This document shows, piece after piece, positions 32,167 to 40,512 of a stretch of DNA of 63,099 nucleotides (positions are counted from its first letter, which is position 1; each line of letters begins with the position of its first letter). Source of the stretch: Nitrospirales bacterium (GTDB taxonomy: Bacteria; Nitrospirota; Nitrospiria; Nitrospirales; UBA8639); contig BQIV01000028.1 of the NCBI GenBank assembly GCA_021604005.1, forward strand, positions 1 through 63,099, given 5' to 3'. Under the pieces are notes generated by a model. That model ran no database searches, was not told the origin of the DNA, and saw only the letters and a list, made by a program, of their open reading frames with translations. Both the position numbers and the translations under genes were made by a program.

Positions 32167-32292
32167 TTAGAGAGGGGCCATTGCATCTGTCGATCTGACC
32201 TTTTTAAGCCTTTCTATCGTCAAACTTAAATCTATTCCGTCAAAGTCGTGCTCAACATCTATTGGAATATAGTGAATTTCTCGTTTAGGCAT
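32167..32292 (-). CDS. Microprotein between the terminase subunits (41 aa)
   Basis: An ATG at 32292 opens a 41-codon frame to TAA at 32167, reading MPKREIHYIPIDVEHDFDGI and ending STDAMAPL. It fills the 148-base gap between the small and large terminase genes without overlapping either. The composition (acidic middle, basic KRLKK-like helix) is protein-like, and a GGACGG ribosome-binding-like site precedes it. It is too short for homology recognition by eye. A packaging accessory role is a guess from position. Confidence 0.5.
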   Translation of the reverse strand: MPKREIHYIPIDVEHDFDGIDLSLTIERLKKVRSTDAMAPL

Positions 32293-32304
32293 ACCGTCCA
32301 CTGC

Positions 32305-32799
32305 TTACTTGAACGTTATATCTTCCAGTGATTTTAACGATTTCGCATGCTCTTCTTTGAGGAGCTGTTTGATTTTTCGCTTATCGTTCAGCGTGGCCAG
32401 TTTAGACGGTAATCGTTCATCCATGGAGACCAGTGCCTCTTTGACTGCTGTCGCCAGTTGCGAGACAATTTTAATACCCGCTTGCAGGTCAAATAATTTT
32501 TCGGCCTTCTCGTCTGCCTCCATTTCTTTAATCCGTGCAATCGCGGCCTCTTTTTTGGCCTGCGATTCCAGGTAGGACGGCGTTTTGTTGAGCATTCGAG
32601 GATCGAGTTGTTCATCAGCTTTTCTCTTTCTTCTGGACTGCTGCGACCGCTCCTCATACCATTTCGCCGCCTCATCTAAATTCAGTTCGCGTTTTTTATT
32701 TCTCTTCCCTTTATACTCACGCAAGACAAGGCAGAGGCGTTGAGGTGAGACATTCAGTTCCCTGGCTAACTTCGCCTGTGAACCCCATCGTACACTCAT
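32305..32799 (-). CDS. Terminase small subunit (Nu1-like)
   Basis: The 164-residue protein begins with a helix-turn-helix (SQAKLARELNVSPQRLCLVL) as lambda Nu1 and related small terminases do. A basic linker (SRRKRKADEQLDPRMLNKTP) and a long helical region (ESQAKKEAAIARIKEMEADE, IVSQLATAVKEALVSMDER) follow, probably forming the oligomer interface and the contact with the large subunit. It recognises the packaging site, which should lie nearby, probably in the non-coding segment 32800-33520. It is the first gene of the late operon. Confidence 0.88.
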   Translation of the reverse strand: MSVRWGSQAKLARELNVSPQRLCLVLREYKGKRNKKRELNLDEAAKWYEERSQQSRRKRKADEQLDPRMLNKTPSYLESQAKKEAAIARIKEMEADEKAEKLFDLQAGIKIVSQLATAVKEALVSMDERLPSKLATLNDKRKIKQLLKEEHAKSLKSLEDITFK

Positions 32800-33527
32800 G
32801 CATCCATGACAAAAAACGTTAAGTGCTATGTTAACTGAAAAGTTAACATATAAATGATAGTTTCGACTCGAAACCTAGCGAAATAATGCGCTGCACGCTG
32901 CGCCGCACTAGAGGTCCGTTCCAAGGACCCATAAGCTATTGAATGTATGGAAATATTTATTTGCATGTGCCATGCCTTTCCTGTGGACAACTTTTACAAT
33001 TATCACTCTTAACTGTAAACTTCGTGTACACATACGTATAACTGCCAATTAACGTTTTATGTTAACATGACGTTTAACATTCGCTGGCTTGAACATGAAC
33101 GTGACATTCTTTTGTCGATCACCGCTCTGCTGACGCAACTCGTCACGTTGGTCTCTCATGCGGTTCATCCCCTGTTCATCCCCACGCATGTGTGGAACAC
33201 TTTTTCAAGATTCCCCAGCATTCCCATGAGATCTTGAACCAAATTCTCTTTCACCATTGTCGCGTCTATGAAACAGGATTCGATTATGACATGGGCCTTA
33301 GGATGAAAATCATTCTCCTTTGTGCATGTATCCTGACGCTACCACCTTTGCATAGAAATACTTTCAATACATTCATGGGCATAATATCTGAAGATGTTCA
33401 TCTCTTTGCCACCCTAGACAATCTTACATATGGATGCTGGCATCCACCTAGATGATAACCTATTGATATTCTTAGATATCCAGTATCAAAACTCAATTCA
33501 TAAGTCATTGATTTTCCTCAAGATCGA
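32800..33527. promoter_or_regulatory. Non-coding phage end with GTTAAC palindromes (candidate late promoter/cos region)
   Basis: About 730 bases with no supported gene lie between the small terminase and the tRNA fragment. A perfect inverted repeat TATGTTAACT-GAAA-AGTTAACATA lies at 32827-32850, about 30 bases upstream of the small terminase start. A second palindrome ATGTTAACAT lies at 33059-33068, followed by CGTTTAACAT. GTTTCGA-C-TCGAAAC lies near 32870. Such repeats upstream of a small terminase gene fit operator sites, small-terminase binding sites or a cos region. Confidence 0.55.
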
Positions 33528-33577
33528 CAGCCCTGAAAAGGCTGGTGTCGACAGTTCGATTCTGTCCCTCGGCACCA
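33528..33577 (+). other. 3' fragment of tRNA-Phe(GAA): prophage attachment site
   Basis: The segment has an anticodon arm CAGCC (33528-33532), loop CTGAAAA with anticodon GAA, and GGCTG (33540-33544). A five-base variable loop, a T arm GACAG-TTCGATT-CTGTC (33550-33566), and the acceptor 3' strand CCTCGGC followed by A and CCA complete it. The acceptor 5' strand (expected GCCGAGG) and D arm are absent upstream. This is the partial tRNA copy left when a phage integrates into the 3' half of a tRNA gene. The complete tRNA-Phe should lie at the other prophage end. Confidence 0.85.
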
Positions 33578-33940
33578 TATTCTTCAACAGGTTGCGAAGA
33601 TTCTGTGATTACCTCAGGATTGCTGGCATGCACCCTGGCATCCACTTCGTACGTGTTGGCCAGGATATCCACTATCACCTTGGTTAAAATTTACCATAGG
33701 TGGTTTTGACGTTTTCGTACACCTCTAACCGCACTACCGCATCCCGTAATTTCCTATCCCTCTGTTGCTTCAGAGATAGGTGGAAACCCAAGAGGTAACG
33801 GCCCTCACACCGTAATTATAGTATTTTAACTTTCAACTGATAGCTCCCAATTTTCCCTCACCCTTTCAGATAGAGGGCTGGGGTAAGGGTTGGGACTCAT
33901 TGAACATTTAAACCACTATACCTCTTTCACTTTTGCTTTT
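33578..33940. other. Host-side intergenic stretch beyond the attachment site
   Basis: No gene is supported. Short open stretches on the minus strand (33689-33817, and one reading through the tRNA fragment) have protein-like segments but no starts, and may be decayed gene ends. A small inverted repeat CTATCTCTGAAGC-like element near 33755-33780 is visible. Confidence 0.4.
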
Positions 33941-34606
33941 ATGTGCGGACGATATACGCAAACGGGAAAGTTTGATAACCTTCTGAAACTGCTTTGCGTT
34001 ACCCGCAAGCCTCCCCTCACACCTCGTTACAATATCGCCCCAAGCCAGATGGTCGCTTGCGTTCGGCATGCCCCAGACGACAATCAGCGTGAATGCGTTA
34101 TGTTGAAATGGGGCTTGATTCCGTCGTGGGCTGAGAATCCAAGCATTGGAAATACATTAATCAATGCACGAGGCGAAACGGTGACTGAAAAACCGTCTTT
34201 CAGAAACAGCGTTCGAACGCAACGCTGCTTGGTTTTGGCGGATGGCTTTTATGAATGGAAGCAAGAAGGCACGGCCAAGCAACCCTACTACATCCGCTTT
34301 AAAGACCATCGCCCGTTTGTCTTTGCTGGACTCTGGGAGCGGTGGGAGAAGGCAGAGCCGGCAATTCAATCCTGCACAATTATCACGACGACTCCCAATG
34401 CCCTCATGCAGCCTCTGTATCGACGTATGCCGGTGATGCTCCATTCTGAGGCCTCTCATGTCTGGCTTGATCCATCGCTTCGGGATCACGCATTGTTGCA
34501 ACGGTTCTTCCAACCAATGGAATCTGACGAGATGGAAGCGCATCCGGTGAGTCCACTGGTCAACAACCCTCGAAACGATACACCCACTTGTATCATCCCT
34601 GTTTAA
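33941..34606 (+). CDS. yedK: SRAP-domain protein (YedK/HMCES family)
   Basis: The start is fixed at ATG 33941 because the catalytic Cys must be residue 2 (MCGRYTQ); a longer frame from 33890 would bury it. The 221-residue protein has the SRAP core: PRYNIAPSQMVACVRHAPD, LKWGLIPSWAENPSIG, NARGETVTEKPSFRNSV, CLVLADGFYEWKQEG (active-site Glu) and YRRMPVMLHSE (His). The family forms a stable thiazolidine crosslink with abasic sites in single-stranded DNA, protecting them during replication. It is the first host gene right of the prophage and is transcribed alone. Confidence 0.93.
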   Translation: MCGRYTQTGKFDNLLKLLCVTRKPPLTPRYNIAPSQMVACVRHAPDDNQRECVMLKWGLIPSWAENPSIGNTLINARGETVTEKPSFRNSVRTQRCLVLADGFYEWKQEGTAKQPYYIRFKDHRPFVFAGLWERWEKAEPAIQSCTIITTTPNALMQPLYRRMPVMLHSEASHVWLDPSLRDHALLQRFFQPMESDEMEAHPVSPLVNNPRNDTPTCIIPV

Positions 34607-34779
34607 TATTTCAAGGCATGATCTATGCTTCAATTATCGAAGCAGATGATCTTTCGTAGGGTTTGGCCTACATATTTACCTCATTTTCAGAGCAAGGTAA
34701 CATAGCCGCTGGATGGGGTTGTCGTAGCAGAACGAGACTCACATTTCTTGCTTCATTTCATTTATAACGGAGTAGGCTC

Positions 34780-35757
34780 ATGAAGAAACGTCTTGGATAC
34801 CTCTTTTTTATCATGCTGTTCGTAATGAGTGCATCAGTCTTGTCGTTCGCGCAAGGGCCTGAGTTCCCGCCTCCGGCCAAACGGACAGTGGTTGCAGAAG
34901 TATTGATGACTGAAGGCGATTTTCTCATTGTTCGAGGAGAATTGGGAGAAATTCGAATTGTGGTCAAGCCTGATACCACCATGTCGGAATCGTTTGACTT
35001 TGGAGATCGCATCAAGGCCGTGATTCGACCGGATGATTCGGCTATTTCCATTGTTCGAGCCGGGCCGGACGAGCCGATCGGGATTACGGCTGAGGCTCCC
35101 GCCTCACCTGCCGCACCCGCTCAATCGACTACGCCTTCAGGCATGCCTGAATCCGCAGCTCACCCGGCACCCGCTCAATCTGATGAGCCTCCCGTTCTGA
35201 TTGAACCTGCCGACCGAATTATTGTGGCGGATATTCTGATGGTCGATGGGGACTTCTATGTTGTGCGAAGTGAGTATGGTGAAGTCCGGATTGAAGTTAC
35301 GCCGGACACCAAGATGACCGAGACGTTTAAATTTGGCGATCGCATTAAAGCCAAGATTCTTCCTAATGATAAAGCCGTTTATGTTAAGCGCGCACAACCG
35401 GACGACCCACTTGGGTTTCAAGCGCCGGCCCCTTCTCCGGCTTCTCCATCTTCATCGGCCCAGGCGGCTCCCCCTGCCGCCATGCCACAATCTGCAGACA
35501 CTCCAGTAGAAAGTAGCGGCTCGTATCCCACAGGGACCCGGAAAGTTGTCGCAGAAGTGTTAATGCTCGATGGAGACTTTATTATCGTCAGAGGTGAACG
35601 GGGAGAAATTCGGATTGAAGTCACGGATACGACGAATCCCAATGAGTCCGTTCAGTTTGGTGATAAAGTTCGCGCGATTCTCCTTCCCAATGACCGCGCA
35701 GTATCGGTTGAAAAGGCACGTCCCGATGAGCCTATCGGTATGACGGAGCATAAGTGA
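34780..35757 (+). CDS. Secreted protein with three repeated beta domains and Pro/Ala linkers
   Basis: A Sec signal (residues 1-25, ending VLSFAQG) precedes three copies of a domain of about 65 residues near residues 31-95, 145-212 and 250-315. Each copy reads VVAEVLMxxGDFxIVRGExG, then EIRIxV, then FGDRIKAxILPNDxAxxVxxAxPDEPIG. Linkers are Pro/Ala/Ser-rich. The repeats look like small OB-like or stress-induced (BOF-like) beta barrels. The start follows GGAGTAGG. It is probably periplasmic. No function is known to me; three tandem copies suggest binding to a repetitive ligand. Confidence 0.75.
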   Translation: MKKRLGYLFFIMLFVMSASVLSFAQGPEFPPPAKRTVVAEVLMTEGDFLIVRGELGEIRIVVKPDTTMSESFDFGDRIKAVIRPDDSAISIVRAGPDEPIGITAEAPASPAAPAQSTTPSGMPESAAHPAPAQSDEPPVLIEPADRIIVADILMVDGDFYVVRSEYGEVRIEVTPDTKMTETFKFGDRIKAKILPNDKAVYVKRAQPDDPLGFQAPAPSPASPSSSAQAAPPAAMPQSADTPVESSGSYPTGTRKVVAEVLMLDGDFIIVRGERGEIRIEVTDTTNPNESVQFGDKVRAILLPNDRAVSVEKARPDEPIGMTEHK

Positions 35758-35786
35758 CTGGAGGCACAGGGTAGGAGGCGACGATG

Positions 35787-36545
35787 TTAGAGTTCTTCCG
35801 TCGGGAATGAGGATTGTTGTTGTTCGAGATACTGGAGGATTTCATGATAGGCCCGAATGCGTTTGACGTAATGGACGGGTTCCCATCCCCGGGCATAGCG
35901 ATTCGGTAAGGTTTTATAGTATTTCTTTTTGGCCAGGAGCGGAAGGACCGTCTGGATGTGGTCCCAGCGGGTCTCATCTTTCTTCAGCCGTTGCGCGAGC
36001 AATTGTGCGTCTTTAATATGCCCCATTCCGACATTATAGGCCGCGAGGGCAAAATACATGCGGTCTGGATCCTGTATGTCGTTAGGCAGGTTGCCGTAGA
36101 GACGTGCAAGATATCGGGCTCCCCCACTAATGCTTTTCCGGGGATCCAATCTATTAGTGATTCCGAGGTCGGAGGCCGTATCGAGTGTTAACATCATGAT
36201 CCCGCGGACTCCCGTCGGACTTACGGCATTACGATTCCAGTGCGACTCTTGATAGGCTTGGGCCGCAAGTAGCACCCAGGGGACCTTGTGCTTCTTCCCG
36301 GCCAGATAAAATTCCTCCCGGTATTGCGGCAATCGTGTCTTGACATGCCGTAAGAACTTCCGCTCTTCAAATTTTGACAAGCTTGTTGTGAGTCGTGTGG
36401 GAACTTCTTCCCGTAACGTGGCTTGCTGTTCCCAAGATGGTGTTTTCCAGAGGAGAAGGATGCCAATCGTGATGATGGCAATGGAACATGCCACCTTCAC
36501 TAATTGGTTGATGGCAACCATTACGGCATGACGTTCGTAGTTCAC
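35787..36545 (-). CDS. Membrane-anchored lytic transglycosylase (MltF/SLT-like domain)
   Basis: The 252-residue protein has an N-terminal membrane anchor (IAIITIGILLLW, about residues 18-33) and a lytic transglycosylase domain. Motifs include LLAAQAYQESHWNRNAVSP with the catalytic Glu, TGVRGIMMLTLDTASDLGI (the MltF-type GvRGlMmLT variant), SGGARYLARLYGNLP and FALAAYNVGMGHIKDAQ. It cleaves the glycan backbone of peptidoglycan. The ABC-transporter-like N-terminal domain of full MltF is missing, so this is a single-domain relative. It converges on the triple-repeat protein gene. Confidence 0.9.
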   Translation of the reverse strand: MNYERHAVMVAINQLVKVACSIAIITIGILLLWKTPSWEQQATLREEVPTRLTTSLSKFEERKFLRHVKTRLPQYREEFYLAGKKHKVPWVLLAAQAYQESHWNRNAVSPTGVRGIMMLTLDTASDLGITNRLDPRKSISGGARYLARLYGNLPNDIQDPDRMYFALAAYNVGMGHIKDAQLLAQRLKKDETRWDHIQTVLPLLAKKKYYKTLPNRYARGWEPVHYVKRIRAYHEILQYLEQQQSSFPTEEL

Positions 36546-37512
36546 TGATCAGCCACCCCTTCGAGTGTCATCCCAAATAGACGGAAGCTTGTCGTATCTT
36601 ACTCAATTCATCATGCGTGTTTCCACTCTATCATGGTCCCATAGAATGGTGACCTATGCAAGATATATTGCGCAGGCAACTGAGGAATATTCTGGATAAA
36701 GACGAAGAACCGCATGTATTGATCAAGCAGTGACTCAAAAATTCCATGAAGAACATTCTTACACTTTCAAAAAACCTCAGAATTTTCTATACGGATATTT
36801 TTTCATATTTTTGTATGTATGGTAGTGATGCTCTTTCTCACGTTTCTTTCACATTGAATACATGCAGGTTCTTGAACGTATGACGAATGTCGACGCTCTT
36901 CTAAGGATTCGAGAGTATGTTGCATTATATTTGTTCCACATATAGTTTTTAAACTTTTCATTAAGACGTATAGCTGTGCCATGCCCTTCCGTCTGTACGA
37001 CGTGTGTCCTCGCGTTGTGTGAGTGGGGGTGAAGCTATGTGGTTCCGCGAGAGTCTTTGGGAATACGATTGCGTCAGAGGACATGTTGCTCGAGTCCACG
37101 GCTCACTCTACCCTTCATTGCCTATTTTCTTTATCGTCTCAGTTTTGACTCCCTGCCGGGTTTCGTCCCGGCGGCCGAATGTATTGCTTGTCGCATCCCG
37201 AAGGGTGCATCCTTTGTTGTGAAGGCAAAAGGACCCAAAACCATGAACGCCCAGGCCAGGCTCATCGGATGAGCTGAACCCCGGTTTGTGGGGCGGGCTA
37301 ACTCGCTGCGCTCAAACAAGCCCGCCCAGTATGAGAGGCGTTCACGCAGCGGACTGGCCTGCAGGCGTCAGAGCATAGGTACTGAAAAAAGTTTAAAAAA
37401 AACTATAGTTTCCGCTGATTCACCCATTGCCCCTCGCTGGGCTATCGCGAATTCTCAAAACCTGCATTTGTCGTCGCCGGCCTAGGGATATAGGGTGAAG
37501 GAATGTTCAAAC
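36546..37512. other. About 1 kb without a convincing gene; contains a GC-rich inverted repeat
   Basis: No ORF here shows protein-like composition with a start and ribosome binding site. A distinctive block at 37130-37360 contains GGGCGGGCT (37291-37299) paired with AGCCCGCCC (37319-37327), plus smaller repeats such as CCGGGTTTCGTCCCGG and CTCATCGGATGAG. This resembles a dispersed intergenic repeat rather than a gene. A 62-codon ORF on the minus strand through it is judged spurious. Confidence 0.5.
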
Positions 37513-38883
37513 TTATTGCAGCATAAACGTCTCATATTCCAACTTTTGCAGTTTTTTGTCCAAAAGATGCATTCCTAGAATGACCACGACAAGCAACGAG
37601 ACGGCAAAGCCATATCCATAATATGGAAGCCCCATGGAGAGGGACCAGGTTGTCAGAATAATATTGGCGGCGAGAAATAGGCTTGACAGTCCAAGCGCAA
37701 TCAGCCGTTTATCTAAATAAAACATGACGTTCAAGATGCCTAAGAAGAGAACCTGGAGGCCGGCCGCAACGATATCGACATACAGCAAGGATTCATATAA
37801 TTCTGAAATTTCCAGCCAACGTAAGATTGGCGGACCGATAGCCCAAATGAGCAAGGACACGACAAACTGAATCTTCATGATCTCAAAGAGACCAAGCCGA
37901 ATCGTCCGTACCATCTCGTTTTTGGCATGTTGAATATGATCGAGCGAGGCTCCCCCTCGAATGGCATCGTAAAATTCCTGATACCGTTCAACAAAGTCTG
38001 TCTCCATTCGAACGAGAAAGCTGGCCATGCCTGGCAGAATAGAGAGGTAGGCTAAGAAAATAGGCAGGTCATAGATTGGGGAGTTTCGAATCGGCCCGAT
38101 CACAAGCTGACTCGTCTCAGGATAATACCAGAATAAAAATTTGTCGATCCAGATCGCGAGATTATAGATCAACCCCAACACGATCAAACTGACGTACATT
38201 CTCCCTTTTTTCAAAAAATCCCATGCCAGTAAGGTCTCAGAAGAATAATTTCGAACGGTGAGGCCCAACATGCCGACAAAAATACTAAACTGTCCAATAA
38301 AAAACCCGAACAGCAATCCTTCTAATCCAAATGAACGCATGGCGAGAGCGGCCCCAATCGTTAGTCCATAGCCAAATCCATAGAGCAACAGAACGGCCTT
38401 ATACTCTTTCATACTGGAAAGAAAAATCGTCGCGATCCAGATGTTTCCTAAGACAACGAAACTGCCGATCATGAGTACCTTGTATACGACTGATTGTTCA
38501 GGAAAGAACCAGGCAATGACTCCTGTTGCAGAAATTCCACAGGCAACCGTGACCAGACACAACACGCCATGAAAATTACTCAGCACTAATTCGTCTTTTT
38601 GCTCATAGAGACGATCCGCGACATATCGTGTAAACGAGGTTTGTAAACATCCGGTCAATATCAGACTGAAGGCAATGAGGTAGGTGACCGATAGTTGGAA
38701 TTGAATAATCAGCGTCTCTGGAGCCACGACGGAGAGACTCATGACGCCGATCACTAAAATACCGATAATGGATAAAATCCACGGTCCGGAACTAATCACG
38801 CCGGCATAGGCATAGGCTTTCAGCAATGACCAGTAGCTGTCTTTTTTTAGGATTTTACGAAGCTCGAATCCAATGCCTGCCAT
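37513..38883 (-). CDS. pelG: PelG, inner-membrane Pel polysaccharide transporter
   Basis: The 456-residue polytopic protein has about 12 hydrophobic segments and begins MAGIGFELRKILKKDSYWSL, the characteristic PelG start. GPWILSIIGILVIGVMSLS and LPIFLAYLSILPGMASFLVR also fit. It has the same length as the well-studied PelG proteins. PelG is a MOP/Wzx-like transporter that works with PelD, PelE and PelF to synthesise and move Pel across the inner membrane. It is the last gene of the operon and overlaps pelF by 37 bases. Confidence 0.95.
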   Translation of the reverse strand: MAGIGFELRKILKKDSYWSLLKAYAYAGVISSGPWILSIIGILVIGVMSLSVVAPETLIIQFQLSVTYLIAFSLILTGCLQTSFTRYVADRLYEQKDELVLSNFHGVLCLVTVACGISATGVIAWFFPEQSVVYKVLMIGSFVVLGNIWIATIFLSSMKEYKAVLLLYGFGYGLTIGAALAMRSFGLEGLLFGFFIGQFSIFVGMLGLTVRNYSSETLLAWDFLKKGRMYVSLIVLGLIYNLAIWIDKFLFWYYPETSQLVIGPIRNSPIYDLPIFLAYLSILPGMASFLVRMETDFVERYQEFYDAIRGGASLDHIQHAKNEMVRTIRLGLFEIMKIQFVVSLLIWAIGPPILRWLEISELYESLLYVDIVAAGLQVLFLGILNVMFYLDKRLIALGLSSLFLAANIILTTWSLSMGLPYYGYGFAVSLLVVVILGMHLLDKKLQKLEYETFMLQ

Positions 38884-40397
38884 GAGTCAAATGCTTTCGT
38901 GTAGATTGATTGGTAGTGATCAATCATGTGTTGTTGCGTATAGAATGTTTCAACCCGTTCAATGCCGGCTTGTTGTGCGGCATACCAACGCTGCTCATTT
39001 GCCAATAAATTCAGGGCCGCTTCCGCTAAGGCTGTCGGGTTTGCCATATTGACGACTGCCCCGGCAGATCCTGCCAGGTCTTCGGTTATCCCCTCCCCTT
39101 CAATCAATTGACGACACGCGCCAACGTCGGTCGTCACTGCGGGAACGCCCGCGGCAAAACCTTCAAGTACCACGAGCGGAAGTGCTTCGCTAATTGAGCT
39201 GAGAATCAGAAGCCCGATTTTTGGGAGAATGTCATCGACTCTTTGAAACCCAAGAAACTTGACATGCTTGGAGAGCCCCAAGCTTTCGGTTAAATTCCGG
39301 CAATCCTGAACATATTCTTTGTCTTCATCTTCAGGCCCGGCTATCCAACCTTCTGCCGATGGCAAGCGGTTGACCACCGTTCGCATGGCTCGAATAAACG
39401 TTTTGACATCTTTAATGGGGACAACCCGTCCAATGAGACATAAGATCGGAGGCGGATGAATGGGCCGATGCGCACGCAATGTTCGAAAACGTTCGATCTG
39501 GATGCCGTTTGGTATGGTGAGCGTACGAGTGTCATCGGCGCCATCGGCTATTTGACGTTGCCGATTGACTTCATAGAGTGAAATGATGGGATTGGCCGCA
39601 TCATAGCAAAACGTCCCTAACGCTTCGAAAAATCTGATCCAGAGTTGCTGGAAATAGCCTAAAGGTTCTGACCGTTTTTCCAATGACGTTCGATTATCGG
39701 CAAACGATGACATTTGAAACAAATCAATGCGACGTTCTTTTGTATAAATGCCATGTTCCGAAAGAATGAGCGGATGCCCAGTACGTTGTTGCAACAAGGC
39801 ACCTAAAAATCCTGCATAGCCGGTTGACACCGTATGGTAAATTTTGGCTGGAATAAGACTGGCCGCAATTTTTCCTAACATCCAAATCGGTTCATGCATT
39901 TTCCGTACGGTCCAAAAATAATCGACGAATGACGGATCGGCGCAATGCGTGCGGTAGGCGTCGCAGAGATACGTCCACGCTGTTTCACTGTACAAAAATT
40001 GCTCTTGAAGCCGTTGCGGGTTTTCCGTCAACATCGTCATCATCTTCTGCGTCAACGCCATTCCTTCCGGACATGTTTCGGGAGCTCGCATGCCGTCGTG
40101 TACGTCTTCGATAAATTGAAACAGTTTTCGGTCGCCTTCTATGGATTCAATGGCTGGGTGTCCATGGTTGGCATGGACAAAATGGCATTCGAGGTGAACC
40201 ACTTGAGGAGGCAGTTCATAGCGCATCCCATCGTACTCCTCCGGCTGTCCTCCAATGAACACAAGACCAAATTGATATTCAGGAAAGGCATGAATAATTT
40301 GGTGGACCCAGCTTGACACGCCACCACTCACGTAGGGATAGGTCCCTTCTAACAGCAGGGCAATATCAACCTCTTCGGCCTGTGGGAGCGTCACCAT
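38847..40397 (-). CDS. pelF: PelF, cytosolic Pel glycosyltransferase (GT4)
   Basis: From ATG 40397 (GAGG six bases upstream) the protein has 516 residues; a start at 40427 lacks a ribosome binding site. N-terminal DIALLLEGTYPYVSGGVSSW is the PelF signature. The nucleotide-sugar domain has CLIGRVVPIKDVKTFIRAM and the EX7E motif ISEALPLVVLEGFAAG, typical of retaining GT4 enzymes. PelF polymerises the sugar chain from UDP-activated HexNAc and associates with the PelDEG membrane complex. Confidence 0.96.
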   Translation of the reverse strand: MVTLPQAEEVDIALLLEGTYPYVSGGVSSWVHQIIHAFPEYQFGLVFIGGQPEEYDGMRYELPPQVVHLECHFVHANHGHPAIESIEGDRKLFQFIEDVHDGMRAPETCPEGMALTQKMMTMLTENPQRLQEQFLYSETAWTYLCDAYRTHCADPSFVDYFWTVRKMHEPIWMLGKIAASLIPAKIYHTVSTGYAGFLGALLQQRTGHPLILSEHGIYTKERRIDLFQMSSFADNRTSLEKRSEPLGYFQQLWIRFFEALGTFCYDAANPIISLYEVNRQRQIADGADDTRTLTIPNGIQIERFRTLRAHRPIHPPPILCLIGRVVPIKDVKTFIRAMRTVVNRLPSAEGWIAGPEDEDKEYVQDCRNLTESLGLSKHVKFLGFQRVDDILPKIGLLILSSISEALPLVVLEGFAAGVPAVTTDVGACRQLIEGEGITEDLAGSAGAVVNMANPTALAEAALNLLANEQRWYAAQQAGIERVETFYTQQHMIDHYQSIYTKAFDSWQALDSSFVKS

Positions 40398-40512
40398 GTT
40401 GAGCCTCGCTGCTGCTCGATGTCGCATCGGAAAACAGAACAGACGGATGTTGAGTGTCGAGCTTCCCTTGCCTGTGTATCGTTAGAATAATGCAGAATGA
40501 TTTCCTTAATAT

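Larger units (their letters stand above)
1..33577. mobile_element. Lambda-like siphovirus prophage (left end outside window)
   Basis: A contiguous minus-strand late operon carries small and large terminase, portal, protease-capsid, tail tube, G/GT chaperones, tape measure, and M, L, K and J-like tail tip genes in the order known from lambda-type siphoviruses. A regulatory and accessory segment lies at the left. The right boundary is placed at a 3' fragment of tRNA-Phe ending at 33577, after which typical host genes start. No integrase or repressor of the CI type is visible, so those are presumably beyond position 1. The structural genes are mostly intact, so the element may be functional, but this cannot be shown from the sequence. 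Two additions are unusual: several carbohydrate-active proteins inside the structural operon, and two secreted (Sec signal) proteins. Confidence 0.9.

Noticed and set aside
33067-33237. 56-codon plus-strand ORF with a hydrophobic stretch, and a 47-codon charged ORF on the opposite strand
   Set aside because: Both lie in the phage-end non-coding region and lack ribosome binding sites; one palindrome lies across their ends. Neither is convincing.
33578-33817. Minus-strand open stretches running into the tRNA fragment, resembling a decayed integrase C-terminus
   Set aside because: They are in different frames with stops between, and no integrase motif is visible. The GAEGQNRTVDTS-like reading is the usual translation of a tRNA region.
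37131-37319. 62-codon minus-strand ORF in the GC-rich block
   Set aside because: It is read through inverted repeats, has no ribosome binding site, and shows no domain pattern.
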